Of a stretch of DNA of 64,000 bases, positions 33,310-41,881 are shown one piece after another. Numbering within the stretch: the stretch's first letter is position 1; each line of letters starts with the position of its first letter. Position numbers and translations under genes: made by a program. Under the pieces are notes generated by a model. The model had not been told where the DNA came from. It searched no databases and saw nothing but the letters and a program-made list of their open reading frames with translations. This DNA is from Pseudomonas sp. ISL-84 (GTDB lineage Bacteria > Bacillota > Bacilli > Bacillales > Cytobacillaceae): NCBI GenBank assembly GCA_018613035.1, contig JAGGRA010000024.1:1-64000 (forward strand). The letters run 5' to 3'.

Positions 33310-35148
33310 TTAGTTTGTTTCAGCGTATTTCTTTTTCTTAGCTACTCTTTCACGTTCATTTTTATCAAGAATTTTCTTGCGCAGTCTGATTGATTCAGGT
33401 GTTACCTCAAGAAGCTCATCATCATTCAAATATTCCAGGGCTTCTTCAAGTGTCAATATGCGCGGCTTTTTAATCACATTGGTTTGATCCTTATTAGCAG
33501 AACGAATGTTGGTTGCGTGCTTCACTTTTGTGATATTAACTGTAAGATCATTCTCGCGAGTATGTTCACCTACAATCATTCCTTCATAGATCTCAGTACC
33601 TGGCTCAACGAAAATAGTTCCTCTATCCTCTACTTGCATAATACCATATGTGGATGACTTTCCACTTTCCATTGAAACGAGCACGCCTTTGCTTCTTCCG
33701 CCAATTTGTCCTTTAATCTCAGGCTGATAGCTGTCAAATGTGTGATTGATAATACCGTATCCGCGAGTAAGCGTCATAAATTCTGTGGAATAGCCAATTA
33801 GTCCGCGGGCTGGAACATTAAATGTTAGTCGCACTTGACCATTTCCGTTATTCACCATATCAAGCATTTCACCTTTACGTGTACCCATTGATTCAATAAT
33901 TGAGCCGGTATTATCCTCTGGCACATCAATTTGAACACGTTCTACTGGTTCACAGCGAACACCATCAATTTCTCTAATAATTACTTCAGGCTTCGAAACC
34001 TGCAATTCAAACCCTTCACGGCGCATATTTTCAATGAGGATTGATAAATGAAGTTCTCCGCGTCCAGATACAACCCAAGCGTCAGGCGAATCTGTATTTT
34101 CAACACGAAGACTCACATCTGTCTCAAGCTGGGCACGTAATCTTTCTTCAACTTTTCTGGCTGTAATATACTTGCCTTCTCTTCCTGCGAATGGGCTGTT
34201 ATTTACAACGAAAGTCATTTGCAATGTTGGCTCATCTATTCTTAGAACAGGAAGTGCTTCCTGATGCTCAACAGGGCAGACAGTTTCCCCTACGTTGATA
34301 TCTTCCATTCCGGAAACAGCGATTAGATCCCCAGGATAAGCTTCTTGGATTTCTTCGCGCTTCAGGCCGAAGAACCCAAAAATTTTCGTCACACGGAACT
34401 GTTTGACTGAACCATCAAGCTTCATTAGTGCAACTTGCTGACCGACCTTAATCGTTCCACGGAATACGCGGCCAATCCCAATTCTTCCTACATAATCATT
34501 GTAATCTAAAAGTGCTACCTGGAATTGAAGCGGTTCTTCGCGGTTATCAACAGGTGCTGGTATATGGTCAATAATGGCTTCATAAACCGAATGCATATCA
34601 TCATCCTGTTTTTCAGGAGTTGTACTTGCAGTTCCAGCAATAGCTGATGCATAAATGACCGGAAACTCAAGCTGGTCTTCATCTGCACCAAGTTCGATAA
34701 ATAAATCGATTACTTCATCAACAACTTCTGTTGGGCGGGCAGATTCCTTGTCAATTTTATTTACAACTACGATTGGAGTTAGTTTTTGTTCCAATGCCTT
34801 TTTGAGCACGAAGCGTGTTTGCGGCATACAGCCTTCATATGCATCCACTACTAATAAAACACCATCAACCATTTTCATGATACGTTCAACTTCACCGCCA
34901 AAATCTGCGTGTCCTGGCGTATCAAGTATGTTGATTCTTGTATCTTTATATTTAACTGCAGTATTTTTAGCTAAGATGGTAATTCCACGTTCTCTTTCCA
35001 AATCATTTGAGTCCATGGCACGCTCTTCTACATGCTCGTTTGAGCGAAATGTTCCAGACTGTTTTAAAAGTTCGTCAACCAGCGTAGTTTTTCCGTGGTC
35101 AACGTGGGCAATAATCGCTATATTGCGAATGTCTTCTCTTAGTTTCAA
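33310..35148 (-). CDS. typA: Translational GTPase TypA/BipA
   Basis: 612-residue ribosome-associated GTPase. G motifs: AHVDHGKTTLVDELL (G1), RGITILAKN (switch I), DTPGHADFGGEVER (G3), VVNKIDKESAR (G4), followed by domains II, III and V and the BipA C-terminal domain (RGYGIINHTFDSY; GMIVGEHTRENDLTVN). It acts in 50S assembly and translation under stress and low temperature. Start TTG at 35148 behind GGAGGAAATCTT. An extended -10 promoter lies about 65 bases upstream. Confidence 0.96.
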   Translation of the reverse strand: MKLREDIRNIAIIAHVDHGKTTLVDELLKQSGTFRSNEHVEERAMDSNDLERERGITILAKNTAVKYKDTRINILDTPGHADFGGEVERIMKMVDGVLLVVDAYEGCMPQTRFVLKKALEQKLTPIVVVNKIDKESARPTEVVDEVIDLFIELGADEDQLEFPVIYASAIAGTASTTPEKQDDDMHSVYEAIIDHIPAPVDNREEPLQFQVALLDYNDYVGRIGIGRVFRGTIKVGQQVALMKLDGSVKQFRVTKIFGFFGLKREEIQEAYPGDLIAVSGMEDINVGETVCPVEHQEALPVLRIDEPTLQMTFVVNNSPFAGREGKYITARKVEERLRAQLETDVSLRVENTDSPDAWVVSGRGELHLSILIENMRREGFELQVSKPEVIIREIDGVRCEPVERVQIDVPEDNTGSIIESMGTRKGEMLDMVNNGNGQVRLTFNVPARGLIGYSTEFMTLTRGYGIINHTFDSYQPEIKGQIGGRSKGVLVSMESGKSSTYGIMQVEDRGTIFVEPGTEIYEGMIVGEHTRENDLTVNITKVKHATNIRSANKDQTNVIKKPRILTLEEALEYLNDDELLEVTPESIRLRKKILDKNERERVAKKKKYAETN

Positions 35149-35209
35149 AAGATTTCCTCCTATTTATAAAAACTAAATCATTTTTCTACATTTTTTTTAC
35201 AACTGATAC

Positions 35210-35217
35210 ATTATATC
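35210..35217 (-). promoter_or_regulatory. Putative typA promoter -10 (extended)
   Basis: TGATATAAT on the minus strand (-10 TATAAT at 35210-35215 with an upstream TG). The -35 (TTAGGT at 17 bases) is poor, as is common with extended -10 elements. Confidence 0.5.
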
Positions 35218-35375
35218 ATAATTACTGTAGAAACCTAAAAGCTTTTTGTGTAAAATAATGTAGAAAAGGGGTTCGTGCCTGGCTTTTTAGGTTATTTCAA
35301 TTATTTAATACGCTATTTCTATATATTGTTTGCCAGCAAATGCACTTATTACTCCGCCTGGGAGGGTAAAATAGT

Positions 35376-35561
35376 ATGAAACATATCAAGTGGCCTTTAT
35401 TAGCTTTTGCGATTGGAACAGCCGTATGCATGATGGGAATTGGAGTTGCAGTGGCTGAACGAAGCATATTTGGCATTATTTTTTCAATCGTCCTGTTAGT
35501 TTTTGTAATGGGTTTCGGTTTTAAAACAAAGAAGAAAATGAGAGAAGACGGATTGCTATAA
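35376..35561 (+). CDS. ylaF: YlaF, small membrane protein (DUF5325)
   Basis: 61 residues with two membrane helices (PLLAFAIGTAVCMMGIGVAV; IFGIIFSIVLLVFVMGFGF) and a Lys-rich tail. Matches YlaF in size and in position next to typA. Function unknown. Start ATG at 35376 with GGGAGGGTAAAATAGT upstream. Confidence 0.85.
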   Translation: MKHIKWPLLAFAIGTAVCMMGIGVAVAERSIFGIIFSIVLLVFVMGFGFKTKKKMREDGLL

Positions 35562-35572
35562 CAAAGCGCAAA

Positions 35573-35600
35573 AAAGCTGCAGCCAAGTGCTGCAGCTTTC
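35573..35600. terminator. Bidirectional terminator between ylaF and the GNAT gene
   Basis: AAAGCTGCAG-CCAAGTG-CTGCAGCTTTC stem with A and T flanks. Confidence 0.82.
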
Positions 35601-36071
35601 TTAAATAAGCGGACAGACCATTATCAAATAATCTTTTCCTTCAGGAGAAGTCTCCATCTTAAACTGTTCAAATCCGGCATCAGATAGAAACTCGATCCAC
35701 TTATAGCGATATTCCGGCACACCTGCAAATAATGACTTCTCCCCACTGCTTTTCAGTTCCTCACCTATTTTTCCGATTATCGCTATACCCAAACCTTGTC
35801 TCCGCCTTTCTTCCTTAACAAGAATAGTTCCAATCCACGGCTTTTGATTGGATGGCGATTTATTAACATGAAAGGTGACGGCTATCTGCTCACCATCCAA
35901 TCGCCATAGTCTCCACTCCCCATTCAATTTCTCATGCAAAGCCACGTACTTTTTAAGGTTAAACCCGCTTTTTTCGGTTTCTTCCCACTCAGGACTGGTT
36001 TTTATGATTTTTAAGAAGAATGGCCAATCTGAATCAGTCAATAAATTACTGGTCAGATTACCAATTTCCAT
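35601..36071 (-). CDS. GNAT-family N-acetyltransferase
   Basis: 156 residues with a GNAT acetyl-CoA loop (VKEERRRQGLGIAIIGKIGEE, residues near 90-105; the RRQGLG part is diagnostic) and a C-terminal strand FEQFKMETSPEGKDYLIMV. Substrate unknown. The ATG overlaps the last codons of yktC (ATGGAAATTGGTAA is read in both frames), so translation is coupled to the upstream phosphatase gene. Its ribosome site is weak. Confidence 0.78.
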   Translation of the reverse strand: MEIGNLTSNLLTDSDWPFFLKIIKTSPEWEETEKSGFNLKKYVALHEKLNGEWRLWRLDGEQIAVTFHVNKSPSNQKPWIGTILVKEERRRQGLGIAIIGKIGEELKSSGEKSLFAGVPEYRYKWIEFLSDAGFEQFKMETSPEGKDYLIMVCPLI

Positions 36072-36858
36072 TGTTTAAATACTCTTTCATGATTTCCTGG
36101 TGGAGACCCGGCTTCGAGACAAAAACAGAGTTATTTTCTAGCAGATTCAACGGCTCTCCTTTAAGAGTAGTCGCTTTTCCTCCCAGCTCCTCAATCATTA
36201 TGACACCAGCGGCAAAGTCCCACGGCGCCAGTCTTAAGGTAATATAGGCGTCAACCCGCCCTGATGCAATATAAGCCATCTCTATAGCAGCAGAGCCATA
36301 AGAGCGGGTCCCCCGCGCATTTTTAACCAGCGGTGCCAGCAGCGACGGATCAATCCGCTTATTTTCCGTTACCCATGTGGCATTCAGCCCTATAACCGCT
36401 TTGGAGACTTCTGTTTCTTTTAATGGAGGAAGCTTCAATTCATTCATATAAACTCCATGCCCCTTAATAGCATGATACAATTCATCATGCACCACGTCAT
36501 AAATCAATCCGATTTTCCCTTCGCCATTTTCATAGATGCCAATTGAAATCGCAAAATTTCTTTGCTGATGCACAAAGTTCATTGTTCCATCGATTGGGTC
36601 GATAATCCACACAATTCCGTCCAAGTCGTTTAACTTATCGCCAAATCCCTCTTCCCCAAGGATTCGGTGTTCAGGATATTTCTCTTTAATTTTCTTTATG
36701 AAAAATTGTTCTGTTCCCTGATCAATATCCGTAACCAAATCATTTGCATTTGACTTTGTCGTAATTGTCAATGTTTTACTGAAGGAATTCCGGATGTTGA
36801 CTCCAGCCTCTTTAACCCAGGCTTTTGCATATGTATCTAATTCGCTCCAATTTGTCAT
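36058..36858 (-). CDS. yktC: Inositol monophosphatase family protein (YktC/SuhB)
   Basis: 266-residue Mg2+-dependent phosphatase of the inositol monophosphatase family. Metal-site motifs GEEGFG (Glu), WIIDPIDGTMNFVHQ (Asp-Pro-Ile-Asp-Gly-Thr) and the C-terminal LAPWDFAAGVIMIEELGG are all present. In Bacillus YktC hydrolyses inositol-1-phosphate and related substrates. Start ATG at 36858 with GGAGGGTGGGCCAAGT upstream. Overlaps the GNAT gene downstream. Confidence 0.92.
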   Translation of the reverse strand: MTNWSELDTYAKAWVKEAGVNIRNSFSKTLTITTKSNANDLVTDIDQGTEQFFIKKIKEKYPEHRILGEEGFGDKLNDLDGIVWIIDPIDGTMNFVHQQRNFAISIGIYENGEGKIGLIYDVVHDELYHAIKGHGVYMNELKLPPLKETEVSKAVIGLNATWVTENKRIDPSLLAPLVKNARGTRSYGSAAIEMAYIASGRVDAYITLRLAPWDFAAGVIMIEELGGKATTLKGEPLNLLENNSVFVSKPGLHQEIMKEYLNNGNW

Positions 36859-36915
36859 ACTTGGCCCACCCTCCGCTAAGTCTCCATTGTTATTTTATGG
36901 GATTTTTTAAAAATA

Positions 36916-37071
36916 TGGCTGTTGAACTTGCCTGTTGATTTCCGCTCCATACATTGCTTTCAGCAGGCGGTCTAACAGCGCCTGTGGGGTCTCCCCATGA
37001 CTCGATTCTCCAGATGAAACCTCGTGCCTGCCGCTCTTTGCTGAAATCAATATTTAGCTTCAACACAGCCT
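36916..37071 (+). repeat. Interspersed repeat copy R8 (short form)
   Basis: Left end GCCTGTTGATTTCCGCTCCA (36930-36949), core AGGCGGTCTAACAGCGCCTG with TGTGGGGTCTCCCC, right end TGCCTGCCGCTCTTTGCTGA followed by AATCAA. Upstream of yktC. Confidence 0.78.
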
Positions 37072-37115
37072 AAAATATTAATAGCTTAAATGAATTAGCG
37101 ATGTTCTTCAAGTTA

Positions 37116-37138
37116 TATCCTCTCCCAGGGAGAGGATA
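37116..37138. other. Perfect 10/10 palindrome upstream of yktC
   Basis: TATCCTCTCC-CAG-GGAGAGGATA. No T run on either side, 258 bases upstream of the yktC start and about 160 bases downstream of ykzI. Could be an operator or part of a cruciform. Confidence 0.5.
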
Positions 37139-37185
37139 ATCATTTGCAGCCTATTTATTTAAGAAGAAGGCATTTATAAAATAAT

Positions 37186-37219
37186 AAACGAACTCCATAT
37201 CCAATAAGGGAGTTCGTTT
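37186..37219 (-). terminator. ykzI terminator
   Basis: AAACGAACTCC / GGGAGTTCGTTT stem with T-rich minus-strand tail. Confidence 0.75.
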
Positions 37220-37293
37220 CTAAAGGTTTTTGCTTTTTATCTGCATTTTTTCTGCCTTTTCTCCTTTGCTTCACAGTTCAAGATACATCATCT

Positions 37294-37488
37294 TTAAAGT
37301 GCTTTTAATCTTAGAAGTTCCTGTCTGATCCTTTCAAGCTTTAGCTTTGTTTGCTTCTTTAAGTCTTCATTTTTTTCTTTCATGGCATCAAATAAAGTAG
37401 CTAATTCATAATCCATTTCCAGTCTTAGAACTGCTGTCCTTTCTCTCTCACCGGCTTTTTTCTTAACAGAATTCATAAGTTGTTTCAT
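37294..37488 (-). CDS. ykzI: YkzI-like small protein
   Basis: 64 residues, highly charged and probably all-helical/coiled coil (MKQLMNSVKKKAGERERTAV ... KKQTKLKLERIRQELLRL). Length and position between yktB and yktC match ykzI. Function unknown. Start ATG at 37488 behind GGAAGGGGTG; the frame extends to 37572 without support. Confidence 0.75.
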   Translation of the reverse strand: MKQLMNSVKKKAGERERTAVLRLEMDYELATLFDAMKEKNEDLKKQTKLKLERIRQELLRLKAL

Positions 37489-37616
37489 TAGACAGTACAC
37501 CCCTTCCAATAATCTAATTAATTTTCTGATTATTTTTACTATTATCATATGAAGAGTAATTCTCAGATGCAACTAATTTGTGCGATAACCCAAACTTAAA
37601 TTATAGCTCTGCTAAC

Positions 37617-37701
37617 CGTGCCTGTTGATTCCCATTTCAGGCGCCTGCTTTTCGCTCCAGTCATCTTAATGCCAAGATCAGCATGAGAGTTTACACTGCC
37701 T
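37617..37701 (+). repeat. Interspersed repeat copy R9 (heavily deleted)
   Basis: Only the two ends remain: GTGCCTGTTGATTCCCATTT and GCTTTTCGCTCCAGTCATCT, then the tail AGAGTTTACACTGCC. Lies upstream of yktB. Confidence 0.6.
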
Positions 37702-37787
37702 ATTTATAAAGAGCTTTAAGGCTTAATATTTCTAGATTGTTCGAGGTTATGCTACAATATTTGACAAAGCATTTAGGAGGTTAGCTT

Positions 37788-38408
37788 ATGGCATTTTCCG
37801 GTTTTACCAATGAAGATTTCAATGTTTTTGAAATAGATGGCCTTGATGACAGAATGGAAGCATTAAAGTCAACGATTAGACCGAAGCTTGAAGAACTGGG
37901 ACAGCATTTTGCCCCTTCGCTTTCAGCATTATCCGGCGATGAAATGTTTCCTCATGTTGCTAAACATGCGAGGCGAACCAAGAATCCCCCAAAAGATACG
38001 TGGGTTGCCTTTGCAAGTAATTCAAGAGGCTACAAAATGCTTCCGCATTTTCAAATTGGTTTATGGGAAACACATGTATTCATTTGGTTTGCTGTCATCT
38101 ATGAAGCACCGAGTAAAGAGGCCATCGGAAAAGCTTTCGAGGACAGTCTGGATAAATTGTATAAAGAAGTACCTAAGGATTATGTCTGGTCTGTTGATCA
38201 TACAAAACCATCGGTGCATCCGCATAGCCAATTGTCCAAAGATGAATTACAATCCATGTTTGTTCGCCTGCAAACTGTCAAGAAGGCTGAAATTCTGTGC
38301 GGCATCAATATTCCTAGAGAAGAAGCCGTCAGCATGTCGCCTGATCAATTTATTGAAAAAGCAGATTCTGTATTTAGAAACTTATTACCCCTATACAAAA
38401 TGGCATAA
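37788..38408 (+). CDS. yktB: YktB, UPF0637 family protein
   Basis: 206-residue soluble protein matching UPF0637 ([60 protein letters not shown]). Biochemical function unknown. Start ATG at 37788 following AGGAGGTTAGCTT. A strong terminator follows. Confidence 0.92.
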   Translation: MAFSGFTNEDFNVFEIDGLDDRMEALKSTIRPKLEELGQHFAPSLSALSGDEMFPHVAKHARRTKNPPKDTWVAFASNSRGYKMLPHFQIGLWETHVFIWFAVIYEAPSKEAIGKAFEDSLDKLYKEVPKDYVWSVDHTKPSVHPHSQLSKDELQSMFVRLQTVKKAEILCGINIPREEAVSMSPDQFIEKADSVFRNLLPLYKMA

Positions 38409-38426
38409 ACATCATTAATTAATATC

Positions 38427-38471
38427 AAAAAAAGCAAAACTTCCTTTCAAGTAGGAGGTTTTGCTTTTTCG
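38427..38471. terminator. yktB terminator (bidirectional)
   Basis: AAAAAGCAAAACTTCCT / AGGAGGTTTTGCTTTTTC hairpin with a TTCAAGT loop; one mismatch. Confidence 0.82.
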
Positions 38472-38505
38472 TTCTTTAGCCGGTGCAGTTCATTTGCCAA
38501 GCCTG

Positions 38506-38778
38506 TTATTTCATTTTTATTTTATCCCCTGCAGAAGACTCCTTGGCTGCCTTCACCGCTTTGTATGATGAATAGCCGCTTTGTTCTTCAAATTCATCAC
38601 AAAGATTTTTTTCCTGTGCTTTGCCCGGTACTATTTCCTTAAACCGTCTGTAGGCATTCATGAATTGATCCCGCTCAATTCCTTTTTCATAAGCCTGCTC
38701 AATGCTTTCGAAATATTTAATAACATCTACAATTTCTTCTGTTGACCAATCATGGTCAATCGGGTATTGATATTCCAT
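38506..38778 (-). CDS. yktA: YktA, UPF0223 family protein
   Basis: 90-residue acidic helical protein of UPF0223 ([40 protein letters not shown]). Function unknown. Start ATG at 38778 following GAGGTGAAATTGAC. Adjacent to yktB in convergent orientation. Confidence 0.9.
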   Translation of the reverse strand: MEYQYPIDHDWSTEEIVDVIKYFESIEQAYEKGIERDQFMNAYRRFKEIVPGKAQEKNLCDEFEEQSGYSSYKAVKAAKESSAGDKIKMK

Positions 38779-38813
38779 GTCAATTTCACCTCAATTATGA
38801 TTATCCTGCTGCT

Positions 38814-39779
38814 TTATATTGACTCAGCCCATTTTTTTCGGACGCTTTCCCCTTCAGCTACCATCCTCTGAATTAACTCATCAACAGTCGGCACATCCTT
38901 GATTAATCCCATTACCTGGCCAGCCCATGCGAAACCTTCATGGTCTTTCCCCTCATGAATATATTTCTTATTAGCATTCCCGCTTATGTAATTCTTTAAT
39001 TGTTCATAACTGCCGTTTTGTTTTTCTATTTCGAGGATTTTATCTGTCCAAGGGTTTGCAATTACCCTGGCAGGAGCGCCAATTGTTCTTTTTATAACAA
39101 CTGTATCATTTTCTGTTCCTTCCACCAGACGGTTTTTATATAACTCGGATGCATGAACGCACTCTTTTGTCGCCACAAATCTCGTTCCCATTTCAATCCC
39201 TTCTGCTCCAAGACTTAGCGCAGCCATCATTCCTCTGCCATCCCCGATGCCTCCTGATGCTATAACAGGAATGGATACAGCATCAACCACTTGAGGAACG
39301 AGGACAAAGGTTCCGATATCATCCCTGCCTAAATGTCCTCCCCCTTCCTGGCCGACGACCATTACTGCATCGGCACCTAACTCTTCCGCCTTTATTGCCT
39401 GCCTTTTGGCTGCTACAAGAACAAGTTTCTTAACATTTATACCTTTCAATTGTTCAAAAATGGGGGCAGGGTTTCCACCTGTCATAGATATTACCGGAAC
39501 TTCTTCTTCAATAGCAATATCCAGATATTCAGCAAATGACCTGCCGTGCTGCCCAATAGCAAAATTAACCCCGAAAGGCTTGTCTGTCAATGTCTTTACT
39601 CTTTGGATTTCTTCTTTGAGTTTTCCTGGGCTGCTTAGAGACATTGCTGTTACCTGCCCTAGCCCGCCTGCATTTGAAACGGCAGCAGCCAAATCAGAAT
39701 AAGCGAGATGTGCAAGCCCTCCCTGAATGATAGGATATTGAATATTTAGCATTTCTGTAACCCTTGTGTTCCAATTCAT
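38814..39779 (-). CDS. Nitronate monooxygenase / FabK-like FMN oxidoreductase
   Basis: 321-residue TIM-barrel flavoprotein of the 2-nitropropane dioxygenase/FabK group. It begins NTRVTEMLNIQYPIIQGGLA. FMN and active-site blocks are VVGQEGGGHLGRDD (with the catalytic His), VIASGGIGDGRGMMAALSLG and AEGIEMGTRFVATKE. Either a nitronate monooxygenase or an enoyl-ACP reductase II; sequence alone does not settle it. Start ATG at 39779 after GGAGGTTGTAATT. It sits between yktA and speA, where B. subtilis has no such gene. Confidence 0.85.
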   Translation of the reverse strand: MNWNTRVTEMLNIQYPIIQGGLAHLAYSDLAAAVSNAGGLGQVTAMSLSSPGKLKEEIQRVKTLTDKPFGVNFAIGQHGRSFAEYLDIAIEEEVPVISMTGGNPAPIFEQLKGINVKKLVLVAAKRQAIKAEELGADAVMVVGQEGGGHLGRDDIGTFVLVPQVVDAVSIPVIASGGIGDGRGMMAALSLGAEGIEMGTRFVATKECVHASELYKNRLVEGTENDTVVIKRTIGAPARVIANPWTDKILEIEKQNGSYEQLKNYISGNANKKYIHEGKDHEGFAWAGQVMGLIKDVPTVDELIQRMVAEGESVRKKWAESI

Positions 39780-40010
39780 AATTACAACCTCCATTCGTCA
39801 ATATTCTTCTATTTCTATTTTTATGTTTTAATTTCCTGTTAACTTCTAAAACTAAAAAGAAAGCAGAAAATTTTAGCCAGGGGAATTGTCTGGCCCATAT
39901 GGTTGCAGAACGATAAATCTTTCTATGCAAAGGGATTGAATAATGCTATAATGCAAATGTTTTATAACATGATCAAATTGAAATATTAACTAAAGAGGTG
40001 TGGGAATAAG

Positions 40011-41480
40011 TTGTCTCAATATAATACACCGTTATTCAGCGGTTTACTTGCACACGCAAAAAAGGATCCGGTGCAGTTTCACATACCAGGGCATAAAAAA
40101 GGCACTGGAATTGACCCGGAATTTAGAGAATATATTGGAGATAATGCTCTTGCAATCGACCTGATCAATATCGGTCCGCTTGATGATCTCCATCAGCCAA
40201 AAGGAATTATTAAAGAAGCCCAGGACCTTGCTGCAGAGGCATTTGGAGCTGATAGAACATTCTTCTCCGTACAGGGAACAAGCGGAGCCATCATGACGAT
40301 GGTTATGGCGGTATGCGGTCCTGGAGATAAAATTATCGTTCCTCGGAATGTTCATAAATCCGTTATGTCTGCTATTGTTTTCTCGGGTGCAACGCCAATT
40401 TTCATTCATCCCGAGATCGATGAAAAACTGGGTATATCACACGGAATTACTACTGAATCTGTATCGAAGGCCCTTGAACTCCATCCAGACGCTAAGGGAG
40501 TTCTGGTTATAAATCCAACATATTTCGGCATTTCAGCTGATTTAAAGAAAATTGTAGACATAGCCCATTCCTATAATGTGCCAGTCCTCGTTGATGAAGC
40601 ACATGGAGTGCATATCCATTTCCATGACGAGCTGCCATTATCTGCTATGCAGGCTGGAGCAGATTTAGCAGCTACCTCGGTTCATAAACTGGGAGGGTCT
40701 ATGACGCAAAGCTCTGTTTTAAACATGAAAGGAAACCTTGTTTCGGCCAAAAGGGTACAATCCATTTTAAGTATGCTGACGACTACTTCTACTTCCTATT
40801 TATTGCTTGCTTCATTGGATGTTGCCAGAAAACGCCTTGCCACTGAGGGCAAGGCGCTTATTGGCCAAACTATAGAATTGGCACAATCAATCCGCCGGCG
40901 CATAAATGATATCGATCGATTATATTGCGTTGGAGAAGAAATATTGGAAACGCAAGCTGCCCATGACTATGATCCGACAAAATTGATCATTTCAGTCAAG
41001 GAACTTGGCATGAACGGTTTTGATGTTGAAAATTGGCTTCGCGAAAAACATAATATCGAAGTTGAAATGTCCGATTTATATAACATCCTTTGTATCATCA
41101 CACCAGGAGATACGCAAAAGGAAGCCGACATTTTAGTATCTGCTCTTGCCGAACTTGCGAAAGAGCGCGAAGGAAATACGGAAAAACTTGAAACTCAAGT
41201 GCTGCTGCCTGATATTCCAGTCTTATCCTTAACGCCTCGCGATGCCTTTTATGCTGATACAGAACTGGTGCCATTTGATGAATCAGAAGGAAGAATTATA
41301 GCTGAATTCATCATGGTCTATCCGCCCGGCATACCGATTTTTATCCCAGGGGAAATCATTACAAAAGAAAATCTTTGGTATATTAAAACAAATATGGAAG
41401 CCGGTCTTCCAGTACAAGGACCTGAGGATTATGATTTCAAATTCCTGCGCGTCATTGAAGAACATCGTGCCATACGATAA
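40011..41480 (+). CDS. speA: Arginine decarboxylase, PLP-dependent (SpeA/Cad)
   Basis: 489-residue fold-type I PLP decarboxylase of the Orn/Lys/Arg group. The PLP Lys is in ATSVHKLGGSMTQSS near residue 230, with VDEAHGVHIHF providing the cofactor Asp. Substrate-binding HIPGHKKGTG is near the N-terminus. In Bacillus this enzyme makes agmatine for polyamine synthesis. Start TTG at 40011 behind AGAGGTGTGGG. The product is the usual length and the neighbour is the SR1P gene on the opposite strand, as in B. subtilis. Confidence 0.92.
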   Translation: MSQYNTPLFSGLLAHAKKDPVQFHIPGHKKGTGIDPEFREYIGDNALAIDLINIGPLDDLHQPKGIIKEAQDLAAEAFGADRTFFSVQGTSGAIMTMVMAVCGPGDKIIVPRNVHKSVMSAIVFSGATPIFIHPEIDEKLGISHGITTESVSKALELHPDAKGVLVINPTYFGISADLKKIVDIAHSYNVPVLVDEAHGVHIHFHDELPLSAMQAGADLAATSVHKLGGSMTQSSVLNMKGNLVSAKRVQSILSMLTTTSTSYLLLASLDVARKRLATEGKALIGQTIELAQSIRRRINDIDRLYCVGEEILETQAAHDYDPTKLIISVKELGMNGFDVENWLREKHNIEVEMSDLYNILCIITPGDTQKEADILVSALAELAKEREGNTEKLETQVLLPDIPVLSLTPRDAFYADTELVPFDESEGRIIAEFIMVYPPGIPIFIPGEIITKENLWYIKTNMEAGLPVQGPEDYDFKFLRVIEEHRAIR

Positions 41481-41483
41481 AGC

Positions 41484-41522
41484 AAAAGAGCCTTTCCTTT
41501 ATGGAATAGGCTCTTTTTATTA
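41484..41522. terminator. Bidirectional terminator between speA and sr1P
   Basis: AAAAGAGCCT-TTCC...GGAA-AGGCTCTTTTT stem (one bulged T). On the minus strand it would also end the SR1 RNA. Confidence 0.85.
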
Positions 41523-41654
41523 TTAGCGGTTATTAGCTTTGTCTGTTTTTTCTCCGTCACAGCAGTTGCATTGTTTAGAATACAAAACCGTTACTTTTTC
41601 ATCCTCAAAGTGATCGATAGTTGAATTGCAAGCCTGGCATACGATTGTACCCAT
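41523..41654 (-). CDS. sr1P: SR1P, GapA-binding peptide encoded by SR1-like RNA
   Basis: 43-codon frame: MGTIVCQACNSTIDHFEDEK followed by VTVLYSKQCNCCDGEK. Two Cys pairs (CQAC, CNCC) and the HFEDEK/VTVLY core match SR1P. In B. subtilis SR1P comes from the dual-function RNA SR1, binds glyceraldehyde-3-phosphate dehydrogenase GapA and enhances RNase J1 activity, while the RNA itself targets ahrC mRNA. Ribosome site AAGGAG, 10 bases before ATG. Location between pdhD and speA equals that of SR1. A promoter with a cre-like box lies upstream and a terminator directly follows. Confidence 0.88.
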   Translation of the reverse strand: MGTIVCQACNSTIDHFEDEKVTVLYSKQCNCCDGEKTDKANNR

Positions 41655-41692
41655 CTTTTCATTCTCCTTTTCATTGAGTTTTTTATTTAAAC

Positions 41693-41706
41693 TGAAAGCG
41701 CTTAAC
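41693..41706 (-). promoter_or_regulatory. cre-like box in the SR1/sr1P leader
   Basis: GTTAAGCGCTTTCA on the minus strand; 11 of the 14 positions fit the CcpA cre pattern around the central CGC. It begins a few bases downstream of the expected start point, a position compatible with repression. Confidence 0.55.
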
Positions 41707-41717
41707 TTCTTAATTCA

Positions 41718-41746
41718 ATAATAATATAACACTATTAATATTTCAA
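41718..41746 (-). promoter_or_regulatory. SigA-type promoter for SR1/sr1P
   Basis: TTGAAA (41741-41746), 17-base spacer, TATTAT (41718-41723) on the minus strand. Confidence 0.65.
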
Positions 41747-41834
41747 GCCTAATTGTATAACATATTTAAAGTATTTTTTGGTATTTTACATTTCATCAGG
41801 CACGTGTTCCTTCCTTATTAGTATGTCACAATAT

Positions 41835-41862
41835 AAAAAAGCAGACCTAAGTGTCTGCTTTT
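41835..41862 (-). terminator. Terminator of the 41882-42181 gene
   Basis: AAAAAAGCAGAC-CTAA-GTCTGCTTTTTT stem. Confidence 0.85.
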
Positions 41863-41881
41863 TTATAAGAATCCTTATACA

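Larger units (their letters stand above)
41484..41712 (-). ncRNA. Candidate SR1-like dual-function RNA
   Basis: Inferred transcript from the promoter at 41718-41746 to the terminator at 41484-41522, about 220 nt, carrying the sr1P frame. Size and layout resemble SR1 of B. subtilis. Pairing with ahrC cannot be assessed because ahrC is outside the window. Confidence 0.55.
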
